Below the pieces are notes generated by a model that was not told where the DNA came from, made no database searches, and was given only the letters and a program-made list of their open reading frames with translations. A DNA stretch of 64,000 nucleotides from SFHK01 sp964554795. GTDB lineage: Bacteria; Bacillota; Clostridia; Christensenellales; Aristaeellaceae. Position 1 is the stretch's first letter; every line of letters begins with the position of its first letter. The DNA is taken from contig CAZKQB010000004.1 of assembly GCA_964554795.1 (NCBI GenBank), positions 1 through 64,000 on the forward strand, read 5' to 3'. The translations under genes and the position numbers were made by a program. Of the stretch, positions 55,814 to 63,810 are shown in pieces.

Positions 55814-56944
55814 ATGAATAAAAAGGATATTGCGCAGATTCGCCGCCGCTTGAACCCGGAGAGCCAGAATCCCGTGGTCATCTGCGGCTGCTATGTCAAC
55901 GGCCAGAAGAACGTGGTTTCCGCGTTCCGGCGCTCACTGATCTCGCTTCCGCAGAGCGAAAGCGAAAAATACATGCAGATTTTCCGCCGTTCGCTGTCCG
56001 GCGATCTCGGTCGGAACCTTGTGCCGCTGTCCTTTCCTACCGATGAGGTGATGGACGGTGCGACGCATGCGCGCCTGATGCGTCTCAACCAGACGGCGCT
56101 GGACGATGACGAGGCTTTGAATGCGTTTTTTGACGCGATCATTGCCGGAACGCGCATCGAAGGCAACTTCCTGATTCTCGTTCTGCACGACACCTACGAT
56201 GTGCCGTTCAAGGCGCCGGCGGATGACGAGGCCGCGGGCGCAGAGAGCGAGACGGTATTCAGCTATGTGCTGTGCGCGGTGTGCCCGGTAAAGCAGACGA
56301 AGCCGTGCCTGAGCTATTCCGCAAGCGAAAACGATTTCCACGCGCTCGACCCGGACTGGGTGGTTGCGTCGCCGGATATGGGTTTCCTGTTTCCTGCATT
56401 TGAGGACGGCGGCCCGAACATCCACTCCGCGCTGTTCTACACCCGCGATCTTGCCGAAAGCCATGACGATTTCGTCGCCGCCGCGCTGAACGCCAGCGCG
56501 TTTGCGCCTGCCGCAGAGCAGAAGGAGACCTTCAAAGCCGTGCTTAAGGAAGCGCTGGAGGACGAATGCAGCTTTGAGGTCGTCGAGGCTGTAAACGAGC
56601 ATATTGTCAGCCGTCTGGAGGAGCAGAAGCAGGATAAGGAGGCCGAGCCTGCCCGCATCGGCAAGCGCGAGGTGGAAAAGGTTTTGACGGATCTGGGCGT
56701 GTCTCCGGAGCGTACACAGAGCTTCTCGGAGCGCTTCGACGAGGAGTTCGGCCTTGGAAACGACCTGCCTGCCGCCGGGATTGCCGACGACAAGCAAATG
56801 GAGCTGCGCACGGGCGAGGTTACAATCAAGGTGAACCCCGGCTGCGCGGGGCTCGTGGAAACCCGAACGATTGACGGCGTGAAATACATCCTCATCCGCG
56901 CGGACGAGGGCGTGTGCGTAAACGGCGTCAATGTGGACATCTGA
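55814..56944 (+). CDS. DUF4317-family protein
   Basis: A 376-residue cytoplasmic protein matching the clostridial DUF4317 pattern: MNKKDIAQIRRRLNPE start, the CYVNGQKNVVSAF segment, SYVLCAVCPVKQTKPCLSY, and WVVASPDMGFLFPAFEDGG. The C-terminus repeats a small beta-hairpin (LRTGEVTIKVNPGCAGLVET). The family is common in gut Clostridia but its function is unknown. The start at 55814 has GAGGG seven bases upstream; an earlier ATG at 55778 lacks a site and the shorter form matches the family start. Confidence 0.85.
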   Translation: MNKKDIAQIRRRLNPESQNPVVICGCYVNGQKNVVSAFRRSLISLPQSESEKYMQIFRRSLSGDLGRNLVPLSFPTDEVMDGATHARLMRLNQTALDDDEALNAFFDAIIAGTRIEGNFLILVLHDTYDVPFKAPADDEAAGAESETVFSYVLCAVCPVKQTKPCLSYSASENDFHALDPDWVVASPDMGFLFPAFEDGGPNIHSALFYTRDLAESHDDFVAAALNASAFAPAAEQKETFKAVLKEALEDECSFEVVEAVNEHIVSRLEEQKQDKEAEPARIGKREVEKVLTDLGVSPERTQSFSERFDEEFGLGNDLPAAGIADDKQMELRTGEVTIKVNPGCAGLVETRTIDGVKYILIRADEGVCVNGVNVDI

Positions 56945-56968
56945 TTTACGAAAGCGGGAGGAATGCGC

Positions 56969-57247
56969 ATGAAAGCCCTGTTTACTGCCTGTCTGGCTGC
57001 GGAAATTCTGATGAGCCTTGTAAGCTTCTGCTTCTATGCCTACGATAAGCGCCAGGCAAAAGCCGGCGGATGGCGTGTTCCGGAGCGCACGCTTTTGCTG
57101 CTCGCGCTCGCCTTCGGCGCGCCCGGCGCGCTGGCAGGCATGCGCGTGATGCACCATAAAACGCTGAAAAAGTGCTTTACCGTGACCGTCCCCGCCCTTC
57201 TTGTGCTTCAGCTCGTTCTTTTGGGTTACCTTTTCTCGCGGATATAG
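56969..57247 (+). CDS. DUF1294-family small membrane protein
   Basis: A 92-residue protein with three hydrophobic segments. The family core is FYAYDKRQAKAGGWRVPERT followed by LLLLALAFGAPGALAGM and MHHKTLKKCF. The family is widespread and uncharacterised. The ATG at 56969 lies six bases after GGGAGGA; the ATG at 56963 overlaps that site. It follows the DUF4317 gene by 24 bp and is probably cotranscribed with it. Confidence 0.87.
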   Translation: MKALFTACLAAEILMSLVSFCFYAYDKRQAKAGGWRVPERTLLLLALAFGAPGALAGMRVMHHKTLKKCFTVTVPALLVLQLVLLGYLFSRI

Positions 57248-57267
57248 GGAAACAAACCCGTCTCGCG

Positions 57268-57349
57268 GAGGGAACCACAGTCTTCGAATTGCGCGAAGCA
57301 ACCGCGCGCGGCCGATGATAGCTGCGCGCGGTTTCGCGATGCGATTCAG
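57268..57349. repeat. 82-bp palindromic element, copy 1
   Basis: Differs from copy 2 (57464-57545) by a single base. It contains TTCG/CGAA arms and a perfect 10-bp stem, AACCGCGCGC/GCGCGCGGTT, followed by T. The first copy begins just 20 bp after the DUF1294 stop, so it may act as that gene's terminator. Confidence 0.85.
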
Positions 57350-57353
57350 AAAA

Positions 57354-57379
57354 ACGGGTCGGCCTTGCCGACTCGTTTT
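57354..57379 (+). terminator. Intrinsic terminator after the DUF1294 gene
   Basis: ACGGGTCGGC (57354-57363) pairs with GCCGACTCGT (57367-57376) around a 3-base loop with one G-U pair, then TTTTA. Confidence 0.7.
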
Positions 57380-57389
57380 ATAGAAACGG

Positions 57390-57431
57390 AGCTCCGCGCG
57401 CTTCAGCCTGCGCTGCGGAGCTTTCCTTTTT
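57390..57431 (+). terminator. Second terminator-like hairpin
   Basis: AGCTCCGC (57390-57397) pairs with GCGGAGCT (57415-57422), followed by TTCCTTTTT. It lies between the two copies of the 82-bp element. Confidence 0.6.
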
Positions 57432-57463
57432 AGTGGATGTGGGGGCAGATCCGTTGCGCGAGG

Positions 57464-57545
57464 GAGGGAACCACAGTCTTCGAATTGCGCGAAGCAACCG
57501 CGCGCGGCCGATGATAGCTGCGCGCGGTTTCGCGATGCCATTCAG
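57464..57545. repeat. 82-bp palindromic element, copy 2
   Basis: Same orientation as copy 1 and identical except one base (GATGCC against GATGCG). From here to 57733 no gene is visible; the stretch 57600-57730 is AT-richer than its surroundings and has no recognisable content. Confidence 0.85.
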
Positions 57546-57733
57546 GAAACGGGGCTTCAGCTCGTTAATACAGGTAAGTCAACGGGGCAAAAGCGCCGGT
57601 TTAGTTGGCGGAGGTTTATGGCTCCGCATGAGAACAGAGAGGTCCCTGCCTATCAGTATCTTTGTGATCGAAAAAAGTACATGTCCCCCAAAAGTATCAA
57701 TCAGAGCCGTATGATTAAAATGTGCGGAAGCGC

Positions 57734-57792
57734 AAAAATGCTCCCCCTGATAGGACGCTCGAATTTCTGTTCGGGCGTCTGTCATGGGGAGC
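57734..57792 (-). terminator. Intrinsic terminator of the sugar ABC operon
   Basis: On the minus strand, GCTCCCC (57792-57786) pairs with GGGGAGC (57746-57740), with inner pairing of GACGC-CGAA to TTCG-GCGTC, followed by A and five T. Confidence 0.85.
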
Positions 57793-57818
57793 GTAGTACC
57801 TTCAAGGAAGGACTGACT

Positions 57819-58712
57819 TTATGCCTTCACCGCGCCGGAGGTAATGCCCTCAATGTACAGGCGGGAGCTGGCGAGGAACATGACCAGAAGCGGGATGGTC
57901 GCCATTACAAAGCCTGCGATCATGGCGCCCATGTTGGTGGCGGATTGGCTGGTTTGGAATACGCGCACGGCCACGGAGATGACCTGCCGGGAGTTGGTGG
58001 AGATAACCAGCAGCGGCCAGATGAAATCGCCATAGAAGTTGATCAGGTTCATAACCGTCAGCGTTGCCAGAATCGGCTTGGCCAGCGGAATGGCGATGCG
58101 GTAGTAGGCCTGGAATTCCGTCGCGCCATCGATGCGTGCCGCCTCAAACAGAGAGGCAGGCTGCGCGGAAATGAACGTGCGGCACAGGTACATGCCCATG
58201 ATTTGCCCGCCCGATGCCCATGGGAACCACAGAGAGAACCACGTATCGGTCAGCTTCAGGCGCTGCATCAGCTTGAACGACGGCGTGAGCGTCAGAACGC
58301 CCGGAATCATCATCAGCGCCATCATCGCCATAAACAGGAAGTTCTTCAGCGGGAAGTCAAGCCGGGCGAACACGTATCCGGAGGCGCTGGAAAGGATGAC
58401 GGTCAGCAGCGTGCCGACGGCAACGGTTACGAGCGAGTTGACCATGTTTTGAATCAGCTGCTGCCATGCGACGGAATAGTTCTCCCACGCAGGCGGGTTC
58501 GGCCACGCCCAGAAGTCCAGCTTGATCTGAATGTTCTCCTTCAGCGACAGGAAGAGCATTAGCATGATCGGGATGAACGCCAGCAGCACGATGATGATCG
58601 TCAGCACGTTGATCAGCGTCTGGAAGGATATGGTGCGCAGCAGCTTGGCACGCTTTGCCCTCTGCGCCTTCTGCAAAGTGGAGACGGGGGTAATTTTCTG
58701 GATTTGACTCAT
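57819..58712 (-). CDS. Carbohydrate ABC transporter permease (MalG type)
   Basis: A 297-residue permease with six membrane helices. The cytoplasmic docking loop is FEAARIDGATEFQAYYRIAI, followed by PLAKPILATL, and the segment PASGGQIMGMYLCRTFI-like (WASGGQIMGMYLCRTFISAQ) is typical of MalG proteins. It pairs with the MalF-type permease encoded 15 bp upstream. GGGAGGG lies seven bases before the ATG. No ATPase gene is in the operon, so it presumably uses a shared MsmX-type ATPase encoded elsewhere. Confidence 0.93.
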   Translation of the reverse strand: MSQIQKITPVSTLQKAQRAKRAKLLRTISFQTLINVLTIIIVLLAFIPIMLMLFLSLKENIQIKLDFWAWPNPPAWENYSVAWQQLIQNMVNSLVTVAVGTLLTVILSSASGYVFARLDFPLKNFLFMAMMALMMIPGVLTLTPSFKLMQRLKLTDTWFSLWFPWASGGQIMGMYLCRTFISAQPASLFEAARIDGATEFQAYYRIAIPLAKPILATLTVMNLINFYGDFIWPLLVISTNSRQVISVAVRVFQTSQSATNMGAMIAGFVMATIPLLVMFLASSRLYIEGITSGAVKA

Positions 58713-58727
58713 CGGTGTTCCCTCCCT

Positions 58728-60734
58728 TCAGCTCAGCGCTTCGTCGGTCTTGATCTTCATGTTCAGAATGGTTCCGGCCAGAATGGCGATGAACATCACC
58801 AGACCCAGCGCGCATGCGTAACCATACTGCCCAAGCCGCGTGGCGTTCATATACAGCTCAAAGCCGGGCACATAGGTTGCAAATCCGGGTCCGCCGTCGG
58901 TCAGCAGCAGCACGGAGCCGTAATCCTGAATGGAGCTGATGAACGTGAGGATCAGAATCATCTTGATCTGCGGCATCAGAAGCGGCAGGTGGATGCGTGT
59001 CAGGTTCCAGAAGGGGTTCGAGCCGTCCACGCGCGCTGCCTCGAACAGGTCGGCGGGAATGTTGATGAGTCCGCCGTAGAACACGAGGAATGCGAACGAA
59101 TTCACCCACGGGAAGCCCATGAAGATCAGCGCCCACAGCGCGGTATCCTCTCGGCCCAGCCAGCTGCATTGCAGATCCGAACGCCCGATCATCTCCAGCA
59201 CCTTGTTGATCAGGCCGGTTGCGGGGTCATAAATCTGCTTCCACATGAGCGTGGAGACTACGCCGGGCACGACCATCGGCAGCACGAGCAGGAAACGGTA
59301 CCAGTAGCGCGCGCGGTTGCTGCCGTTGGCAAACACCAGCTCCGCCACGACCAAGGGCACAATCAGCTTTAGGAAGTTGAAGGCCATGATGATCAGCATG
59401 TTCTTCACGCCCAGCAGGAAGTATCCCTCGCTGAGCATCTTGGCGAAGTTGTCAAGGCCGACGAACTTCACGTCGCGCATTGAGTTGGTGTTCTGGTTCC
59501 AGTCCGTAAAGGCGAACCAGAAGGCCTGCCCGACGGGGATATAGTTAAAGATAATAATCAGTGCGAACGACGGCAGCAGCAGGAAATACGCCGTGCGATG
59601 CCGCCACGCCGACTTGCAGAAGGCATAGAACGTGCCTCTCGAGTGACCGAAGGTCAGCACCCATGCCATGAATGCAAGCAGAGGCAGCGTAAACATTGCC
59701 GTTTTCGCGATCTGGCGCACGCGTGTGTATGCGGACAGATGCGCTGCGGCGGACATATCCAGCGAATACAGCTCGGTGCTCAGCGGCACGACGAAGCTGT
59801 ATTCCCCGTCGATTACTACGTCGGCAATCGCGCTGGGCAGGCGCTTGTAGAAGATGGTCTTTCCGGTCTCGTCAAACACGAACACGTCGCCCTCGCGGGT
59901 GCCGGCGGCGACCATCGTGCCGTCGCGCGAGATGGAAACGGCGCGGCCGTCGCTGTCCAGATTGCTCATGCCAACCTTGAACTGCTCGTTTAGATTGCTG
60001 TCGTAGCAGGCGACCCAGCCGCCGTTGTCGGTTGCAACTACGCGGCCGGTGTCCTCGGACACGTCAAGAGCGTAGATTTCCTTGCTTAGAGTTGCCTCCG
60101 CAAGCACGTTGCCCTGCATGTCCGCGTGGTATAGGCGCTTGTTGCAATAATAAAAGCTCTGGCAGTCCGGCGCAAAGGCGCAACCGTTCGCCGGCTTGAT
60201 CGTCGGCGTGGTTGCGACGATCAAGCCTTCATCATTATATATTCTCACGAAGCCCTTGCCCGCGTTCACCTTTTCGGCGACAAGCAGCAAACCGCTTTCC
60301 TCGTTATAGTCGATGTCATTGACGATGGCCTTGCAGTCAATCGTGCGGATTTCTGTGCCGGTCGCACCGTCCAGTATGTAGATTTGCCTACCCTGGCTGC
60401 CTGCGATAATGCGGCTGTTTGCGTTGTCATACACAATGGCGCTCACGGCGCCCTTCGTCGGGAAGCGCCAGATCTCGTTGTCGTCCGCGTCCACGCAGAC
60501 GATGGTATCCTTATATGTGCCCAGATAGGTATAGCCCAGCACGCGGGAATACGTTACGCGGTTGTTCTGAAGCTCACTTCCATAGGGAAGCCGATTCACG
60601 ATGTTCAGCTGGTGATCCGCAAAGACATACGTGGCGACGGAAGCGCCCAGCGCAAACGTGAGCACAATCGCAAGAATCAGATACGCCGTAATTCGCTTAA
60701 GCTGCGGCTGCCTTTTTTTTCGAGTGTTCGCCAT
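58728..60734 (-). CDS. MalF-type ABC permease with an N-terminal extracytoplasmic beta-propeller
   Basis: A 668-residue fusion. Residues 14-37 are a membrane helix; about 60-330 form a repeat domain of WD40/PQQ-like blades (for example VCVDADDNEIWRF, IYILDGATGTEIRTID, VFVFDETGKTIFYK); 343-363 are a second helix; from 381 a complete MalF-type permease follows (YFLLLPSFALIIIFNYIPVG, docking loop FEAARVDGSNPFWNLTRIHL). The two flanking helices place the propeller outside the cell and the permease N-terminus inside, as in normal MalF. Ordinary MalF-type permeases are about 300 residues. The ATG at 60734 has AGGAGG eight bases upstream. It lies between the binding-protein gene (with a hairpin) and the MalG gene. 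Role of the propeller is unknown: docking the binding protein, sensing, or binding glycan. Confidence 0.9.
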   Translation of the reverse strand: MANTRKKRQPQLKRITAYLILAIVLTFALGASVATYVFADHQLNIVNRLPYGSELQNNRVTYSRVLGYTYLGTYKDTIVCVDADDNEIWRFPTKGAVSAIVYDNANSRIIAGSQGRQIYILDGATGTEIRTIDCKAIVNDIDYNEESGLLLVAEKVNAGKGFVRIYNDEGLIVATTPTIKPANGCAFAPDCQSFYYCNKRLYHADMQGNVLAEATLSKEIYALDVSEDTGRVVATDNGGWVACYDSNLNEQFKVGMSNLDSDGRAVSISRDGTMVAAGTREGDVFVFDETGKTIFYKRLPSAIADVVIDGEYSFVVPLSTELYSLDMSAAAHLSAYTRVRQIAKTAMFTLPLLAFMAWVLTFGHSRGTFYAFCKSAWRHRTAYFLLLPSFALIIIFNYIPVGQAFWFAFTDWNQNTNSMRDVKFVGLDNFAKMLSEGYFLLGVKNMLIIMAFNFLKLIVPLVVAELVFANGSNRARYWYRFLLVLPMVVPGVVSTLMWKQIYDPATGLINKVLEMIGRSDLQCSWLGREDTALWALIFMGFPWVNSFAFLVFYGGLINIPADLFEAARVDGSNPFWNLTRIHLPLLMPQIKMILILTFISSIQDYGSVLLLTDGGPGFATYVPGFELYMNATRLGQYGYACALGLVMFIAILAGTILNMKIKTDEALS

Positions 60735-60754
60735 GTTGAATGCCTCCTGAGGTG

Positions 60755-60785
60755 AAAAGAGGGGAGCGTGAAAGCCGCTCCCCTC
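60755..60785 (-). promoter_or_regulatory. Intercistronic hairpin after the sugar binding-protein gene
   Basis: GAGGGGAGCG (60759-60768) and CGCTCCCCTC (60776-60785) form a perfect 10-bp stem with a 7-base loop. On the minus strand TTTTC follows. It looks like a partial terminator between the binding-protein and permease genes. Confidence 0.7.
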
Positions 60786-60804
60786 CGAATGGGTTCCTAT
60801 GGGA

Positions 60805-62373
60805 TTATTCGCCGGTCGGCGCGTTGGCGGGGTTGTCAAGGTCGGAGGGATTGATTCCGTTGGCTTCGAGGACCTCAGCCAGGTGTCCCATCTGGTTCTC
60901 CTGGTGCATGGTGCCCCAGGTGTCAATGTCGATCTTGCCGTTCAGCAGATCCATGGTGTAGCCATACCAGGCGCGCAGGGCTTCCTGGTTGTCGCCGATG
61001 CCGCGAGCGAGGGCGGCGTTGAAGCCCTTCTGGCAGTTGCCGATGAAGGACAGGTTGGCAAACATGGCGGCGTACTCATCGGGCAGCTCAACGCCGTCAA
61101 CCAGAGCCGGGCCATTGACGGACATGCCGTTCTCAATGCCGGTGCCCAGATACGCGCCGTAGCCTTCGGGAGAGGTGTAGTACATCAGGAAGTCGATGAC
61201 CGCCTCGTCGTGCTCAATGTCCTTGGAGATGGCGCCGATGAAGCCGGTAGCGACCTCGATCGTGCGGGCGGGGGCGAGGAATTCGGGGCCTTCCATGGAG
61301 GGCATGTTGAAGGTGCCCAGCTCGAACACCAGCGCGTTTTCAATAACGTTGCCTTCGGAGTCCTTCAGAGACTCACCCTTTTGCAGCGCTGCCATGTCGC
61401 GGGCGTGATCGGTCAGTCTCCAGCCGCCGTCGATGATCATCGCGGCCTTGCCCTGTGCGAACAGAGCCTTGTAGCCGGCGTCACCAGTGCCGAAGAAGTT
61501 TTCGCCGCCAGCGTACTTCGGGAATACCTTGGCGAAGTTGGCGTATACGGCCTTGATGCCGTCGGAATCGGCGCGAACTACGCCGTCACGGAAGGCCTGC
61601 CAGTAGCGAAGAGCGTTCTGGGTGACGTAAGTGGCGTCGTCGTTCCACGGGTCGTTGAGGTTGTAAACGAAGTTGGCGTCGATCTCGGGATCGTAGCAGT
61701 AGTCGTCCGGCTGCGCCTTGACGAACTCGATCTGCGCGCGGGTGGTCTGATCGACGTAGGCCTGAGCGATCCAGCCGAGCTGCATCTCCCAGAAGGACTT
61801 AAAGTCGCCCGGCACGGCCAGAGGCTGATAGCCAGCAGCCTGAATCTTCTCGCAAACGTCAATCAGCTCGTCCCAGGTGGTGGGGGCGGTCACGCCGACT
61901 TCCTCGAAGATCTTGGTGTTGTAGAACCACAGAACCTGCACGGACTGAAGGCTGATGGCCGTCCACTCGCCCTTCGCCATGTCGCGAACCTGAGCGTCGA
62001 AGTTGACCTGATCCTTCCACTCCTTGCCGGTGTAGGGGCTCTCGTTATAGGCATACTCGAAGAAGTTGAGCTTTTTGCCGGTGGAGGCGGAGCCGGCTAC
62101 GTTGATGGCAACCAGGTCAGCCTCGGGATTGTCGGAGCTGAACTGCGCCTTTACCCAATCGGCATAGCCTTCGTCGGGCTTGAGGTCGATGATGATGTCA
62201 ACCTCGGGATGCAGGGCCTCATAGCCCTTTTCAACAGCTGCCCAGGCTTCGGCAACGCCGGTGCCCGCCTGCATGTTGATGCGGATTTCCACTTTCTTTG
62301 AGTCTTCGGCCGCTGCGCCGAACAGCGCGAGCACCATCAGAACGGCCAGTACCAGAGAGAGCGTGCGTTTCAT
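60805..62373 (-). CDS. Sugar-type ABC transporter substrate-binding protein without lipobox cysteine
   Basis: A 522-residue extracellular solute-binding protein (SBP_bac_1 type) by fold cues: YEALHPEVDIIID, the LWFYNTKIFEEVGV block followed by APTTWDELIDVCEKIQAAGY, and ALFAQGKAAMIIDGGW, all standard for sugar-binding components. The signal peptide (MKRTLSLVLAVLMVLALFGA, then AAED) ends in an AXA cleavage site with no Cys, unusual for a Gram-positive binding protein, which is normally a lipoprotein. AAGGAGG precedes the ATG at 62373. It is the first gene of the operon, divergent from an amidohydrolase gene. Ligand unknown; an oligosaccharide is most likely by family. Confidence 0.92.
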   Translation of the reverse strand: MKRTLSLVLAVLMVLALFGAAAEDSKKVEIRINMQAGTGVAEAWAAVEKGYEALHPEVDIIIDLKPDEGYADWVKAQFSSDNPEADLVAINVAGSASTGKKLNFFEYAYNESPYTGKEWKDQVNFDAQVRDMAKGEWTAISLQSVQVLWFYNTKIFEEVGVTAPTTWDELIDVCEKIQAAGYQPLAVPGDFKSFWEMQLGWIAQAYVDQTTRAQIEFVKAQPDDYCYDPEIDANFVYNLNDPWNDDATYVTQNALRYWQAFRDGVVRADSDGIKAVYANFAKVFPKYAGGENFFGTGDAGYKALFAQGKAAMIIDGGWRLTDHARDMAALQKGESLKDSEGNVIENALVFELGTFNMPSMEGPEFLAPARTIEVATGFIGAISKDIEHDEAVIDFLMYYTSPEGYGAYLGTGIENGMSVNGPALVDGVELPDEYAAMFANLSFIGNCQKGFNAALARGIGDNQEALRAWYGYTMDLLNGKIDIDTWGTMHQENQMGHLAEVLEANGINPSDLDNPANAPTGE

Positions 62374-62460
62374 GAGGTATCCTCCTTTTTTTGTACCGCT
62401 CCAGCGGAGCGACAGACGCTGAGAGGCATCCAACCGTGCGGTGCTTCCCAATCTGTGTTT

Positions 62461-62489
62461 ATTTTAGCATGCCAATATCGTAATGTCAA
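62461..62489 (-). promoter_or_regulatory. Sigma-A promoter of the sugar ABC operon
   Basis: Minus strand: perfect TTGACA (62489-62484), 17-bp spacer, TAAAAT (62466-62461). The 5' leader contains a small CGCTCC/GGAGCG hairpin (62397-62411) just before the ribosome binding site. Confidence 0.85.
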
Positions 62490-62576
62490 GGGTATTTTTT
62501 AATATTTTGAGTCGTGTTATTGGATGTTTTGACGGGAATAATGATAATAGTTTTAAATGCTGCGCGCATTCACCGG

Positions 62577-62606
62577 TTGACATGGCGTGCGTGCGGGCTG
62601 TATAAT
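62577..62606 (+). promoter_or_regulatory. Sigma-A promoter of the amidohydrolase gene
   Basis: Perfect TTGACA (62577-62582), 18-bp spacer, perfect TATAAT (62601-62606). Confidence 0.85.
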
Positions 62607-62639
62607 GGAAATGATTTCAAAAACGGGGAGGGTGCCACT

Positions 62640-63791
62640 ATGTTCGTAATCAAAAACGGAAAGGTACTGGACGCCGTTCATCGCGAGCCTCAGTATGTGG
62701 ACATTCGCGTGGAAAACGGAAAAATTACCGAAATCGGCCCGAGCCTGAGCGCCGAGGGCGGCGACGTTGTGGATGCAGCGGGGCTCACCGTAATGCCTGG
62801 CTTTGTAGAGGCGCACGGCCATATCGGTCTGGACGGCTGGGGCATCGGCTTTGAGGGACAGGACTACAACGAATACGGCGACATTCTCACGCCGCACCTG
62901 CGCGCCATTGATGGCATTCAGCCTCGCGACTATGCGCTGAAGGAGGCGCGCGAGGCGGGCGTCACGTGTCTGAACGTAGGACCAGGCTCCTCAAATGTGC
63001 TGGGCGGCACGTTCTGCGCCATAAAGCCTGCGGGCGTGCGCGTGGACAATATGCTTGTGAAGAAGGAAACCGCCATGAAGTGCGCCTTTGGCGAAAATCC
63101 AAAGCGCTGTTATCGCGATAAGGGCAATTCCTCCCGCATGAGCACTGCGGCTAAGCTGCGAGAGATGCTGTTCAGGGCGCGCGAATACGCGGAGAAGCTG
63201 GACGCAGCGAAGGACGATCCCTCTAAAAAGCCGGCGTTTGACATGAAGCTTCAGGCGCTTGTGCCAGTGATTCGCGGCGAGCTGCCGCTGAAGGCGCACG
63301 CGCATCAGGCGGATGACCTGTTTACCGCGCTGCGCATTGCGCGCGAGTTCGGTGTAAGGATTACCCTTGAGCACGTGACCGAGGGTCACCTGATCGTGGA
63401 CGAGCTTGCAAAGGAAAACGTGCCGCTGGCCGTCGGCCCGACGCTGGGACACGCGAGCAAGTTCGAGCTTCAGAATAAGAGCTGGATTACGCCCGGCGTG
63501 CTGGCAAAGGCGGGCTGCCACGTATCCATCATCACGGATTCGCCGGTCATTCCGCAGAAGTATCTGCCCATCTGCGCGGGTTTGGCCGTGAAGGCCGGCA
63601 TGGACCCGTTTGACGCGTTCCGCGCCATCACCATTTGCCCCGCCGAGCACATCGGCATTGCCGACCGCGTGGGGTCGCTGGAGGTGGGCAAGGATGCGGA
63701 TATCGCCATCGCCGACGGTTGTCCGTTCGAAATTGCTACAAGAATGAAGTACGTATTTATCGACGGCGTGAACGTGCTCGAATGCGAATAA
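62640..63791 (+). CDS. Amidohydrolase-superfamily metal hydrolase
   Basis: A 383-residue cytoplasmic enzyme of the imidazolonepropionase-like/COG1228 amidohydrolase group. Metal ligands are visible as the HxH pair in EAHGHIGLDG, the barrel His residues in LKAHAHQADD and LEHVTEGH, and the Asp of IITDSPVIPQ; the C-terminal VGSLEVGKDADIAIADG is characteristic. It hydrolyses an amide, cyclic imide or similar bond; the substrate is not predictable. GGGGAGGG precedes the ATG at 62640, and the frame open upstream runs through the promoter. It is divergent from a sugar transporter and followed 19 bp later by a glycosidase-like gene. Confidence 0.9.
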   Translation: MFVIKNGKVLDAVHREPQYVDIRVENGKITEIGPSLSAEGGDVVDAAGLTVMPGFVEAHGHIGLDGWGIGFEGQDYNEYGDILTPHLRAIDGIQPRDYALKEAREAGVTCLNVGPGSSNVLGGTFCAIKPAGVRVDNMLVKKETAMKCAFGENPKRCYRDKGNSSRMSTAAKLREMLFRAREYAEKLDAAKDDPSKKPAFDMKLQALVPVIRGELPLKAHAHQADDLFTALRIAREFGVRITLEHVTEGHLIVDELAKENVPLAVGPTLGHASKFELQNKSWITPGVLAKAGCHVSIITDSPVIPQKYLPICAGLAVKAGMDPFDAFRAITICPAEHIGIADRVGSLEVGKDADIAIADGCPFEIATRMKYVFIDGVNVLECE

Positions 63792-63810
63792 TGAAAAAGA
63801 GGAAGCGCAA

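Noticed and set aside
55934..57541. A 535-codon open frame antisense to DUF4317
   Set aside because: It lies opposite a well-supported gene, has a translation rich in His/Arg/Gln/Ala typical of GC-rich shadow frames, and has no start signal.
57600..57733. A decayed insertion sequence in the AT-richer stretch before the sugar operon terminator
   Set aside because: No transposase fragment, terminal inverted repeats or target duplication could be recognised, so the composition change alone is not enough.
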